A stretch of 64,000 nt of DNA from positions 170,385,955 through 170,449,954 of the forward strand of contig CM051462.1 in the NCBI GenBank assembly GCA_028095005.1, in the 5' to 3' direction. This DNA comes from Rhynchospora pubera. Its lineage: Eukaryota > Streptophyta > Magnoliopsida > Poales > Cyperaceae. The position numbers and the translations under genes were made by a program. The notes below the pieces were generated by a model. The model ran no database searches, was not told where the DNA came from, and was given only the letters and a program-made list of their open reading frames with translations. This document shows positions 12,177 through 23,045 of this stretch, piece by piece; position 1 is the first letter of the stretch; each line of letters starts with the position of its first letter.

Positions 12177-12541
12177 AGGATTGCTAGAATGTTACACGTA
12201 GCACGGTTAGACTCGTGTGATGCATTTAAATCCCAAATTTTATGCTTCAAATGATCGATCCGAATTGTTCAATATTTTCTTCATGTTATAATTTTATTAG
12301 AGACCAAATTTAAAATTTTCTTATAAAATTTTTAGAAACTGTTATTATTGGAGGGCTCAAAACTAATTAAATCGATTATTTTTTAAAATTTTAAAAAAAA
12401 TTTAGATATAAAAGTTAGTTTTTATAAGATTTCAATATGAAGATGAGATTGAACACTTTAGATTGAAAATTGAAACATAAATTTTGATAACAAACGCATG
12501 ACTCGGGACCCATCCGTGCTACGCGAGTATACTAACAATCA
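12177..12541. mobile_element. Foldback element, GGATTGCTA family
   Basis: The left end AGGATTGCTAGAATGTTAC followed by GTAGCACGG is mirrored at the right by CCGTGCTACGCGAGTATAC and CTAACAATC. Interior motifs (TTATGCTTCAAATGATCGAT, TTATTAGAGACCAAATTT) are also found in the foldback at 44757-45745. No coding frame. Confidence 0.55.
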
Positions 12542-12840
12542 TATATTGTATTGTCAAGAGCTGTAGCAATTAATGCCGAAATTTATCTACGTCTGTTAAG
12601 TTAATTCGTTAGTCTAATAAAGTTTGGATACTGTATGAAACAAACTAAAGAAAATACCCAAAATTTATATAAACTCATCCTCATAAAAAGACAATAAAAA
12701 TTTAAGTTTGTATTGATAGTTTAAATTTACAATTTAAAACATTAATAAACATATTTTGTATTCTGTTTAAAAATTATGATCCTACAGCTGAAGATTGGTA
12801 CTCGACTAATTCAATATATGTCATTGTAAAACTACACGTA

Positions 12841-13070
12841 TTGCTTTAAATTTAAAAAAATATAAAATTTTATATTTGAAAATTTTATTTTTAAATTTAA
12901 AATTTGATATTAATACCTTAAATTTAAAATTTTAAAATTGAAATTAGAAAATTTTGATTTTTTAATTAAATTTAAAATCCAAAAATATGAAAAGAGAAAA
13001 ATTTTAATTTTAATTCAAATTTAAAATTTGAAAATTTTTTATTTGTAAATATGAATATTTTCAAAATTTC
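12841..13070. repeat. AT-only low-complexity block of AAATTT repeats
   Basis: Over 200 bp of interleaved TTTAAATTT / AAATTTAAAA words with almost no G or C. It could form hairpins or act as a matrix-attachment-like AT-rich island, but this is only a composition statement. Confidence 0.6.
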
Positions 13071-13080
13071 ATATGCGTGT

Positions 13081-14620
13081 GTATTTCTTTGTTAATCCAT
13101 AAAATAAATTAATGTTCAGTAATTATATATTTTAGTTTTAAATGCTCTATAACGGCATATCCCGCGAATTTTAAATTTCTTCAATGGTATAACCAAAAAG
13201 TTCTTTAGTTTATATTATTAAAATGGATGCCTAAGGGCTTAGTTGTTGAAGTGGAGTTCTCACTGCGACTATGTATAAAGAGAGATTCATTGCCCGAGTA
13301 CCATGGTAACATATATATTATTCCAAGCATGTATGAACTGGCTTTCCATCCCTCTCTTCCAAGCATAGATATCATTGGTTAGTTTGAAATGAATCAATAA
13401 TCTTTTACTTTTTCCTTTTATTTTTCCCCCTTCGAGTAGTTGTTGCCTTTATGCTTGTACATAAATTATGTCTTCTGAAACCGATGTCGATCGTATATCT
13501 TTATTCTTTTAAACGAATGTAAATGTTATTTTCAGTTTTTTTAAGGAATGCATGTCAATGCTATTTTATTAATTAGTAGTGCGTTGCTCTTAATTAAAGT
13601 TCAATGTTTGAGTCATAGTGTAGACAGTATACTGGTCTTTTACGTTCCATTTTTATGAATGCGTGTTAATAGTTAAATTGCATTCAATGGATATTCATTT
13701 AGATTAATAAATTGGTTATACTTGGTTACAAGTCTTATATTAATTTATGTTTTTCTTCTACATAAAATTGCTTTTTTGATGTCGTTTGGAATTTCAAATG
13801 ATCCACAAAAGTAATATTCCATTCAATATGCTGTTCCTTACATACTCTTTACTTCCCCTTCTGGTAATTAATTAGTCATCATTGCACTCCCACTTATCCA
13901 TGCAATGTGCAACCTAGGTGTCCGGATTGTCTCCAATAGGCATAGATTGGCATACCAGTACTAATGATAATGTTCTTCTTTATTGAATTTATGCATGCAC
14001 CTTGGAGGTTCGGGTTTTTTTTAAGTCCTATTAATCCAATGACTGTCTGTGCATATATAAAAAAATAATTTTGATCAAAAGCATATATATAAAGTTACGA
14101 GTTATATCGCTAGCTAACAAATGTAATCACTTCAGATGCCCTTTATTTATTCAATCAAAGCTTTTCCCAGTATATGTTTCATAAACTCTTTCTTCGCCTG
14201 CCTCACTCAAGGTATTGTATACTTAAACTTAATGTCAATACTGGCACTGCCTTTTGCATCCTAGAAATGTTCCTTTCACTTGTATAATTATTCAACTTTA
14301 ATGAATGTCAAAACAGTTGGTCTCAGAAATTTCTCGGGAAATAAAACCTTTGTAAATTTATAAAGGGAAGAGTTGCGTATACATGATTCCTCTTCCTAAT
14401 TCTGTATCACGCCTTCAAATGTGATATATCAAATAATTTTTTTCCCATTAATTAAAATAAACTAACTAATTGAATCAACCATTTGTTAAAGATTTAAGAC
14501 AACACATTTTGAGTGCAGAAGCAGATTCGAAACCACACTGGTGAATATTATACAAATTGGAAGGCTTACTTTCAGAAAGAAAACAACTAACTCACTGTTA
14601 CTTCATTTTGTACAGCATAC
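13081..14620. other. 5' flank of the first LPR-type gene; no gene seen
   Basis: AT-rich, no coding frame. Mildly repetitive T-rich words. A short stretch near 14500-14545 (TTTTGAGTGCAGAAGCAG then ATTCGAAACC) resembles the B-box part of the SINE-like copies but is too short to call. No confident TATA box was chosen. Confidence 0.4.
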
Positions 14621-17369
14621 ATGTCCATAAGAATGCGGGTGAAATTGTTACCCACGATTGTCTTTCTAGCTATGTATTGTGTGGCAGTTGTCATCGCCAT
14701 CGGCACTCAACCGCCAGTTTCAGATCAGTATCTCCAGGCAGTTGCTGGTTCGCTGGAGATGTACGTTGATCCTCTCCCACAAATGCCAAAGATTTATGGC
14801 TACTCCATGTCTAACGGTCAGCCAAGCTCCATCAAACTCACCATCGGCATGTATCAGAAGAAATGGGTAAGTGTATGAAAACAATCCGAAGAATTTATGG
14901 GCTCTTCAGAAAAATCTGGATTGCTTGTTTATACCAGCTGGTTTGCAAAAACATCTTAATTGACCACTTTAACCTATGTCAAAGAAATTAATTATCAGAT
15001 TACAGTTAGCTGTACATTAGCGCCTGGTGAGATTTTTAATTCTGGGTAAAAAGCAGTGAGATGACTATTTAATTAATATTATGAAAAAGTGTAATCCAAT
15101 TAGATGGGTTTTCTAAAGCACAAACATTAATTAGCCAATCAATCAGTTCACTGAACTTGTTCGTCAATGCCTTTTGAAGTTTTGAAGTACTAATATGCAG
15201 AAATTCCATCGTGATCTGCCGCCGACAACTGTATTTGTGTATGGGACTGACCCAGTGACAGCAACATTCCCTGGTCCCACAATTGAGGCCCTTCAGGGTG
15301 TCCCACTCTGGGTGACATGGCAGAACTACCTTCCTGCACAACACATCCTCCCGTGGGACCCAACCATCCCGGTTGCTATTCCTAGCCATGGAGGTGTCCC
15401 CACTGTTGTGCACCTCCATGGAGGGGTTAATCCCCCACAATCTGATGGCAGCGCCTTTGCATGGTTCACAGCAGGTTTCCGTGATGTGGGCCGCAAGTGG
15501 ACCCAGGCCACCTACATGTACCCAAATATACAGTGTCCCGGAAATCTGTGGTACCATGACCATGCACTCGGCCTTACACGTGCCAACCTACTCGCAGGCT
15601 TAATCGGTGCTTATGTTATCCGAAATGCCACTGCTGAGGCTCCATTTGGGCTTCCCTCTGGCGACCTCTTCGAGTTCCACCTTGTCATTGCTGATCGCAG
15701 TTTTTACAAGGATGGTTCGCTATACATGAACTACACCGGTGACAACCCCACCATCCATCCTGAGTGGCAACCTGAGTATTTTGGTGAGGCTATTACTGTA
15801 AATGGCAAGGCATGGCCTTTCCTGGTAGTACTCCGACGCAGGTAGTGAATTTGTAATTTTGTAAATAAATTGCATACCAAATTTGATGAACGTCATGTCT
15901 ATAACTTACAAATTAATTACAACAACAACAACTAAGCCTTTATCTTACAAATTAATTAATAGATCTAAAATCTTCTAATTTCATTTATTTCGAATTTTGA
16001 ACGAGAATAATTTAATTATGATTACTTTATACTGTTAGATATCGTTTTCGCATCCTAAACTCAAGCAATGCTCGGTACTTCAACCTGTCTCTCTCTAACA
16101 ACCTCCCGTTCACCGTCATTGGCTCTGACTCCACCTACCTGCACAAACCAATTGAGACACCGACGATCCTAATTGCTCCTTCGGAGATATTCGACGTAGT
16201 AATCGACTTTACAAATTCTCCTACACAATTTGCTGAGATGATGAACTCGGCTGCATATCCTTACCCTACTGGTGATGTGCCGAACAACCTGAATGGTAAG
16301 GTTATGAAATTTGTCGTTGCTGGCAATTTGCGTGTGCCAGACGAATCTAGGGTTCCGCCGACTCTGGTAAAGTATGTCGATTCAAATGTGGACGAAGCTG
16401 TGAAGCATCGGTACATTGTGTTGTATGAATATGAGAGCCCAACAGGTAAGAACTGTTAAGCAAATATCTATATTAAAATCAATCAATTGGTATACTGATT
16501 AACTTGAACTTTAGGCTTCATTTGCTCAATTGAACTAGGACACTATGCACGTCTAGGTTTTCACATTTCCCAGACAATTAGATCGTAATTTTTTTTTCTC
16601 ACTTGCTTGCTTCTCTCAATAAACCAATTTCTATATCTGTAGTGTATGCGGTAACCTGTGTTGCAAATTTTGTTCTACACATACACATACATAGCATATC
16701 AATAAATTAAATTATCAATTTTGCTTGCCGATCAATGCATGAAGCATAAATTACTTTCCTTAAATACATATTCTTAGATAACCCGACGCATCTCTACATT
16801 AACGGGTTGCGGTTTCAAGACCCGGCAACAGAGACGCCGAAACCGGGTACGACAGAGGTATGGGATGTGATCAACTTAACGGTAGATAACCACCCATTAC
16901 ATCTCCACTTGGCAACTTTCAGTGCCAAGAAGGTGACCCAAATTCAGGACTTGGATACATTCAAGGACTGCATGACAGAATTAAATGATGCTGAAAAATG
17001 CAACGTGACTCGACATGCAGAGGGGCCGACAGTGCCGGTGCCAGACTATGAGAAAACATGGAAGAATGTGGTGAAGATGACACCAGGTTACATGACCACC
17101 ATCGTCGTCAAGTTTCGACTTGTGCATAACAATGGATCGTACCCATTCGATGTCACTGCCGAGCCAGGATATGTCTACCATTGCCATGTAAATTCTATTT
17201 TGTTTCCCCCTTTTACAAATTATAATACATATATGCATAATTGGTAGTTTTGAGGCTTGGGCAGTTGGGCTCAATTAATCTACTTACTGGCGTCTATTTG
17301 CTCCATGTGCAGATTTTAGATCACGAAGACAACGAAATGATACGGCCTTTGAAGTTGACTTATACTTAA
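14621..17369 (+). CDS. LPR1/LPR2-type multicopper oxidase (ferroxidase), paralogue A
   Basis: Five exons: 14621-14866, 15201-15841, 16039-16445, 16778-17187, 17313-17369; GT-AG introns; 586 residues (Arabidopsis LPR1 is about 580). The N-terminus has a hydrophobic segment (IVFLAMYCVAVVIAI), a likely signal peptide. Copper motifs are complete: HLHG at residues 153-156, WYHDH at 199-203, NHPLHLH at 469-475, and YHCHILDHEDNEM from 565, giving trinuclear and type-1 sites with a Met axial ligand. LPR proteins are secreted ferroxidases that oxidise Fe(II) in the root apoplast and mediate root growth arrest under low phosphate; they are often misannotated as 'spore coat protein A'. A paralogue lies 5.7 kb downstream. 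A further in-frame ATG (14630) follows the chosen start; the first was used. Confidence 0.92.
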
Positions 17370-17564
17370 CAGAAGCAAAATTTAAAGTAAGAATTTGAAT
17401 GCACACGGCCAACTGATCAATCCAAGGAAACTATATATACACCAATCGGGCGGGGAAACAAATTGAATAGACATTTTTTTCTTGTATAAGATAAGATGAC
17501 ATTTTTATGTTTGCTATATGTTATGAATAAAAAACAAATAAATGTTAGTATTCTATGTATACCT

Positions 17565-17708
17565 ATTTTTTTAAGATAAATTGGATCAAGCCTCCCGACT
17601 TATTTTTAAATTAAATATCTATGAAAGACTCCCAGTCGGATTTCAAACCTGCGACCTTTCACTCAAGATGCATTGCTCTTTGGCACTAGACCAAGAGCTG
17701 GTTCTCTC
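17565..17708 (-). mobile_element. tRNA-derived SINE-like element, copy 2
   Basis: On the minus strand it reads GAGAACCAGCTCTTGGTCTA (A-box-like), then GGTCGCAGGTTTGAAATCC (B-box-like), then TTTCATAGATATTTAATTT and an A-rich tail. It has the same layout as 4781-4935. It lies about 200 bp past the stop of LPR paralogue A, possibly within or just beyond its 3' UTR. Confidence 0.55.
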
Positions 17709-18992
17709 TTTGTATACCTATTAACAAATAATTTACAATAATATTATACGTACATGGTTTTTTTATTTATTAATGTTTACTGGTAAAGCGTACATGGAAA
17801 TCTTTACTTCAGGATCATCGAGTCCAATGCATACCTCTATTTCGAAGATAAGATCGGAATAAGAATCTCCAACTTATTTCCAATGCATACTCGTTTATTT
17901 CCGATTCACATTTATTTTTTGTTTAATTCACTTACTGACAAAATCATATCCAAAGTATACAACCCATCTAATATTTAAATTCGAAACTGGTACTACTGAA
18001 TTAATACACAATCGACTATTTATTTATTTATTTGAAAGTTAGTCATCAATTGTTGGGACATATTTAGGAGGTGACAACAAAAAAGTACGGATATTAAAAA
18101 ATTATAAGAAAAATGGCAACTAAAATAAGAAAAGGTGGGGCAAGATTGAAACAATTAACAGTCGAATTAGGACCGTCAATTGAAGCATAACAACCTTTCA
18201 AAAAAATTAATTAATAAATAAATTGAGTCAGTGCAGCTTATTTGGTATGTCAAAGGGTGACAAACTAACCTTCAACATTTTTACGGACCAAGAATTTGAA
18301 CAGGGCCGGTCCGGCCGGAGCCCATCATGTTGTGGAATGTAGAAACAACGGTCTTAACTAATTGAAATGCTCTTTGTGCAAACATGACTACACGAGACAT
18401 GAGCCCTTTTATTTGTTCTACAATGTATAATATACCCTCCTATTACATCGAATTTAATATAATTTGTTTTAAAATGTAAATATACATACTTGATAGTACT
18501 AATAATCTAACTTGTCCGGGAAAAGTGAAAGCTGTGTAATTTGTGGGTACCTGAATTGTCTTTTTATTTGCCAAAATGAAAGCAGTGCCTGCATTTACTC
18601 TCTCTCTCTCTCTCACTCTTATAGCCTTATAGGTACCAACTTGGAATACTTAATCCCTCATGAGATTAATCAGTCAGTACCGTTCACATTAACGGCTAAA
18701 AAATCTAATTGCGAATGTGAGGTTCTCCGATGTACACAAGTACAAAGGGGGTGGTTCCTCGGGAAGAAAAAGGTGCGAGATATGGGACAAACATTGGGCT
18801 GAGTCTGTGGCAGTATGATCCTGAAATAGACCCAAGAAAAAAAGAATCAAAATTAAAGGTAGATGGTAGATGGAGATATTCAGAAGAGATTGGAATATAT
18901 AGCTCATGTGGTGTGCCCAATAAGCTAGACTCTGAGCATGAGCGACAAAACCTCACCTCACATGGGAACCTATCATTACCTTTTTTCTCTTA
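17709..18992. other. Intergenic DNA between the two LPR genes, part 1
   Basis: No recognised gene. A (CT)n run lies at about 18598-18614. An 87-codon open frame at 18730-18993 is not AT-biased but has no recognisable motif; I do not call it. Confidence 0.4.
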
Positions 18993-19126
18993 GGTTCGGA
19001 TGGCGTGAGAATAAGATGAATAAGAAAAGAAGTATTGAAAAATGTATAATTTTGTGAAGAGTTTAAATTGTTTATAATAAATTTGGGAGTTATTTTATTT
19101 ACTCATGCACCCATCCAAACGAAGCC
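18993..19126. mobile_element. PIF/Harbinger-like MITE with TTA duplication
   Basis: Ends GGTTCGGATGG and ATCCAAACGAAGCC, flanked by TTA (18990-18992 and 19127-19129). The interior has TTTGTGAAGAGTTTAAATTG and TTTATAATAAATTT, shared by the family. A related, more decayed element with ends near 19133 and 19304 follows immediately. Confidence 0.65.
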
Positions 19127-19571
19127 TTAACTCTTTTTGTTTGATGATGGAAATTTTTACTCCATGAGGAATAAGAGGAATAACCTATTTTTAGACGGAA
19201 AGTATTAGAGAATGTGTAATTTTGTGAAGAACTTGAATTATTTATAATAAATTTACGTCTAGAAAAAATTATTTCTCATATTTCCATACAATCCAAACGG
19301 GACATGGTTGTTTTTCAAAAACAGAAACCACAAAATGTTTCTGTGCTCATCAAATTCAAAATTCGGAAGTGCCACGTTTTTTCAAGGGCTTTGTGCGGTG
19401 CACGTCAGATATCCGTATTGGATTTGACAATGATCATGAAAGAAATGAAATATCACAAGGGAGCAAAATAAATTATATATGCTGTGCTTGAGAAAATCGT
19501 TCTCGTTTGTCACTCTGAACCTTCGGATTAAAATCAAGGTCGTCTCAATCCGATCAAAATTACAGATCTTA

Positions 19572-19718
19572 GGCTCCGTTTGGATAAGGTGTGAGAAGAA
19601 GGAAAAAAGGGAAGAAATATTGGAAAGTGTATAACTTTGTGAAGAATTTAAATTGTTTATAATAAATTTATTTATTATTTCTTCTTCCTTTCTTTTCAAA
19701 TGGAATCCAAACGGAGCC
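19572..19718. mobile_element. PIF/Harbinger-like MITE with TTA duplication, best-preserved copy
   Basis: Perfect 14-bp inverted ends GGCTCCGTTTGGAT / ATCCAAACGGAGCC, flanked by TTA on both sides (19569-19571, 19719-19721). At 147 bp without coding capacity it is the reference copy for this family in the window. Confidence 0.8.
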
Positions 19719-20339
19719 TTATATAGAAAAGGAGATTACTAGCTCTTTGATGAGGATTGAACACTTTTATACTTTATAGTTAAATCATCACCCTGAACCT
19801 GCTGATCAACAATGATATAGTTATATATAGTTAAAGACATTAGTTCGAAACTATTTTATTCATATATGTTTGAATGCCAGTTGAATTATTGAAATTTACT
19901 CTTTTTTTCAGATTAAGAACTTATGAGAAATAGAGATGATGAGTTCATATAGTGCAGCAAATTAGGTAAAAAGTCTCAATTAATAAAGATTATATCTAGA
20001 AATATTTGATTAAGATAATATTTGTTGTATAGAAAGTTACAGTTTCAAACTCCAACATCAATTTACATTGCATAATGTAAGGTGGTCATGTGCACACTTA
20101 ACAAAAAAAATAAGTGTAATTTTGATTCGGCAATCGAATCGGGTTGAAATTTTAACAAGAGCTCCGTGACCCAAAGCCCCAAACTATGCTCGGTTTTGCC
20201 AATTCATGAGCTCAGATTCGTGATCCATGTCTTCCTTCATGAACTTTTGTACATTTCTTTGCAAATTTCAAGAGTTTAGAGTTGTTTTAACAATTTTTAT
20301 GTATTTTGTTTGTGGCCGAGTTTGTTTGTGACATAATAA

Positions 20340-20665
20340 TATTTATAAGATGTAATTAAAAGTAATTATTAATATTTCAAAATAATAAAAATGATTTATT
20401 ATTATCATTAATAATTAATTTTTATAATAATTAATAATTAAAGAATAATTAATAATATTTAGCAAGAAATATTAATTATTAATAATACCGATTTAATAAT
20501 GATAATTAATTATAAATAATTAATCTATAATATTTTTTATTATTTAATAATTAATAATATTTGTAATATTTAATTAAAATTAATTATTAATATTTCATAA
20601 TAATAAAAATGATTTATTATCATCGTTAATAATTAATTTTTATAATAATTATTAACAATAATTAG
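20340..20665. repeat. AT-rich direct repeat, two copies about 217 bp apart
   Basis: A block of about 85 bp (TAATTATTAATATTTC..., then AATGATTTATTAT and TTAATAATTAATTTTTATAA) occurs at about 20360-20440 and again at 20577-20657. Sequence between and around is built of TAATAATTAAT words. A 3' boundary with ACTACACAACCAAAC words, repeated at 20776 and 20846, suggests a decayed DNA transposon end. Confidence 0.55.
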
Positions 20666-21353
20666 GTCACAACGTATTATTAATACATAATACTAATTCA
20701 AATTGAATAATTCAAATTTAAGGGCATTTTAGTCTTTTGACATGAATATATGCATGTATTAAGTTACTCATCCTTACTACACAACCAAACATCCATTACA
20801 TAACACTACATAAACACTTAGCATCCTTAACTTATGAAATCCCTTACTACACAACCAAACGCCCCCTTAATTAGAACATTGTATTTGCTTATTTAAGACA
20901 GTCGTCGTATCTTTGATATTTAATTATGTTCGAATATTAAAATTTATCATAGAATTGAGAGTCTGTGTGATGTCAGAACTAAAAATTTACTCTTTTTGTA
21001 TATTTTATTTTCTTTATTGTATATCATTGCATTTATGAAAAATAAAGGGCCTAACCTTTTTGTTTACTAAAAAAGAATAAAAAAAATCCAAATGACTTGT
21101 GACTCTACAAAGTGTATGCAGATCGGGGGGAAAAAATATATTGCAGTCTCTCAATCTCGACTCCACATCTTCTAGATATCACACTAAATGGATTTATTTG
21201 AACAAATCACAAGGGAGAATGTCTGTACACAACAATAACTAATTAATTAGATATTAATTCAAATTAAAACTTGGTTCAAACTAATATCTGTGCTGACGTC
21301 GACGTCCGAATCAAACACACTTAGGACTTTTACACTTTAATTTATTTCATTTT

Positions 21354-21480
21354 CATTTTAGGATTGTTGCATAGCTTTATTTCGATCTTTTTCTTTCTTT
21401 TTTCTGTTCTTGTACATATTAATTTTTTTAATAAAATTTATTGGTGTGATGATTGCCACCCGACCCTTAAAAAAAAAGAA
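21354..21480 (+). mobile_element. LINE 3' tail
   Basis: T-rich UTR-like stretch ending TTATTGGTGTGATGATTGCC, ACCCGACCC and an A-run. The same ending (GTGGTGATCGCCACC...CCCTCAAAAAA) occurs at about 63172-63205. The shared 3' terminal hairpin-like motif plus poly(A) is what a truncated L1-type plant LINE leaves behind. Confidence 0.55.
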
Positions 21481-22362
21481 ATACTTGGTTCAAACAAAAT
21501 CTAATTAACATTTATTCGGAATTAAAGGCTGTTAGAAATAATTCACTTAATCTAAATAATTTTATTCTTTATTATTTAAAATAATATTTTTTAAATCTTG
21601 AATAACTAATCTTAGTCTTTTTTTCTTTTTAAGAATACGCTTCTTAAGAATTTTTTTTTTTTTTAACTTGTGAAAACTAGAATAGGTTGTTCCAACTTAG
21701 AGTGCCCAACAAAAGACTTAAAAGAGATTTACGGAAGAAAAGGAAAGCACTTCTTTGCTCATTTATTGCATTCAATGTTCTTGGCCAAGAATCGGAGAAA
21801 TGATGTCAGTTTCCAAGGTTGCCTACTACTAGTGCGATTGCGCAACTGTCATCAGAATGTGATCTTTTGTGGGTCTCACTCTCATCTCAGAATTTCTCGC
21901 ATTAACATAGCCTTGTAAACTTTGGACGAAACCATATAAGATACTTTGACGATAAACACTAAATTCTTCTATTCAACATATGTACTAAATAAGAACGTGA
22001 AATTGACTATAAAATTATTTAGTAATTTTGTTACGTCTTTTTTTCGTGAGAATAGATTTAATTCTTACAAAATTTAAAAAAAAAAGAAATGAAATAACAA
22101 TTAACGTGCTGATATTTAATCATGCATTTTAAAACTGAACCCTTAATTGAAAAACAATTGCGTGAAATTACGAAAAACTACTATTCGAGTGTATATACTT
22201 TGATTCAGTAAATTATTACTTGCAACTACCTTTACTTACAATATAATACTTATTTTTAAAAATAAAATTAAGGTTTGATTTGCTTTCTTTAAATTAAGCG
22301 CAAAGTAATTTATTCAATTTCTTGACCCATTCCAAATAGAATTACATTGAGGACCCGGGTTG
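21481..22362. other. Intergenic DNA between the two LPR genes, part 2
   Basis: AT-rich, with no gene or clear repeat. An 82-codon open frame at 21670-21918 has no recognisable motif. Confidence 0.4.
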
Positions 22363-22648
22363 TAGGGCTGTCAATTTTCATTTGTTTCAGACGTTTATGT
22401 TCCGTTCCGTACAAACGGAATGTTAAACAAAAGGAAAAATAAATTTTGTTTCTAAAAACGAAATGGAAACGAAACTGGAATTTGTGAACGTTATTAGAAG
22501 GGAACGAAACGGAACACGAAAATGGGCTGAAATCAATGATAAATGAAGGACGGAACATAAACAAAACACGTGTCTGTTTCGTTGCCTGGAACGGAACGAA
22601 AACATAAATAGAGTATTCCGTGTCCGTTATGCATGTTTGACAGCTCTA
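22363..22648. mobile_element. TA-flanked element of the GGAACGGAACG family, copy 1
   Basis: Ends GGGCTGTCAA and TTGACAGCTC form an inverted repeat flanked by TA. The interior is a purine/pyrimidine-skewed series of CGTTCCGTTCCGT / GGAACGAAACGGAAC words around an inverted layout. The same family appears at 33007, 34632, 37878 and 51590. A TA target would fit Tc1/mariner-like MITEs, but no transposase is here to prove it. Confidence 0.6.
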
Positions 22649-22654
22649 CCGGAT

Positions 22655-22656
<2 letters not shown>

Positions 22657-22717
<61 letters not shown>
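22657..22717. repeat. (AT)n microsatellite, about 30 units
   Basis: Uninterrupted AT dinucleotides immediately after the TA-flanked element, about 330 bp upstream of the second LPR start codon; likely length-polymorphic. Confidence 0.95.
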
Positions 22718-22720
<3 letters not shown>

Positions 22721-23045
22721 CCCTAATTTTAATCAAATATATATATAATAAATTAGTTTTTTCCCAAAAATAATTTCTTTTGACAAAAAATATTCGCTAC
22801 CAGCCTACAATATGCAAAAACCTCTCAAAAAAAAAAAAAGACAACAAAAGTGACACCCACCTTGGAACCTACTCTCTCGTTTCTTAAAATTCTTCGTGGC
22901 CATCTCTTTCACTCCAAATTTTCACTCACCAAATCACCAGTCCACAACCTTTTTTTTGTTTTTATAGACACAGAGATCCCAGTAAGCCAACCAAGCGAAA
23001 ATAATACAAGTTTTTTTTTAAAAAAAAAGCGCAAACAAGCAAGAA

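Noticed and set aside
15069..15563. 164-codon minus-strand frame in LPR paralogue A
   Set aside because: Lies opposite a conserved multicopper-oxidase exon; composition is explained by the + strand gene.
18730..18993. 87-codon + strand frame with GLSLWQYDPEIDPRKK
   Set aside because: No motif, partner exon or start context that I recognise; kept only as a note in the intergenic entry.
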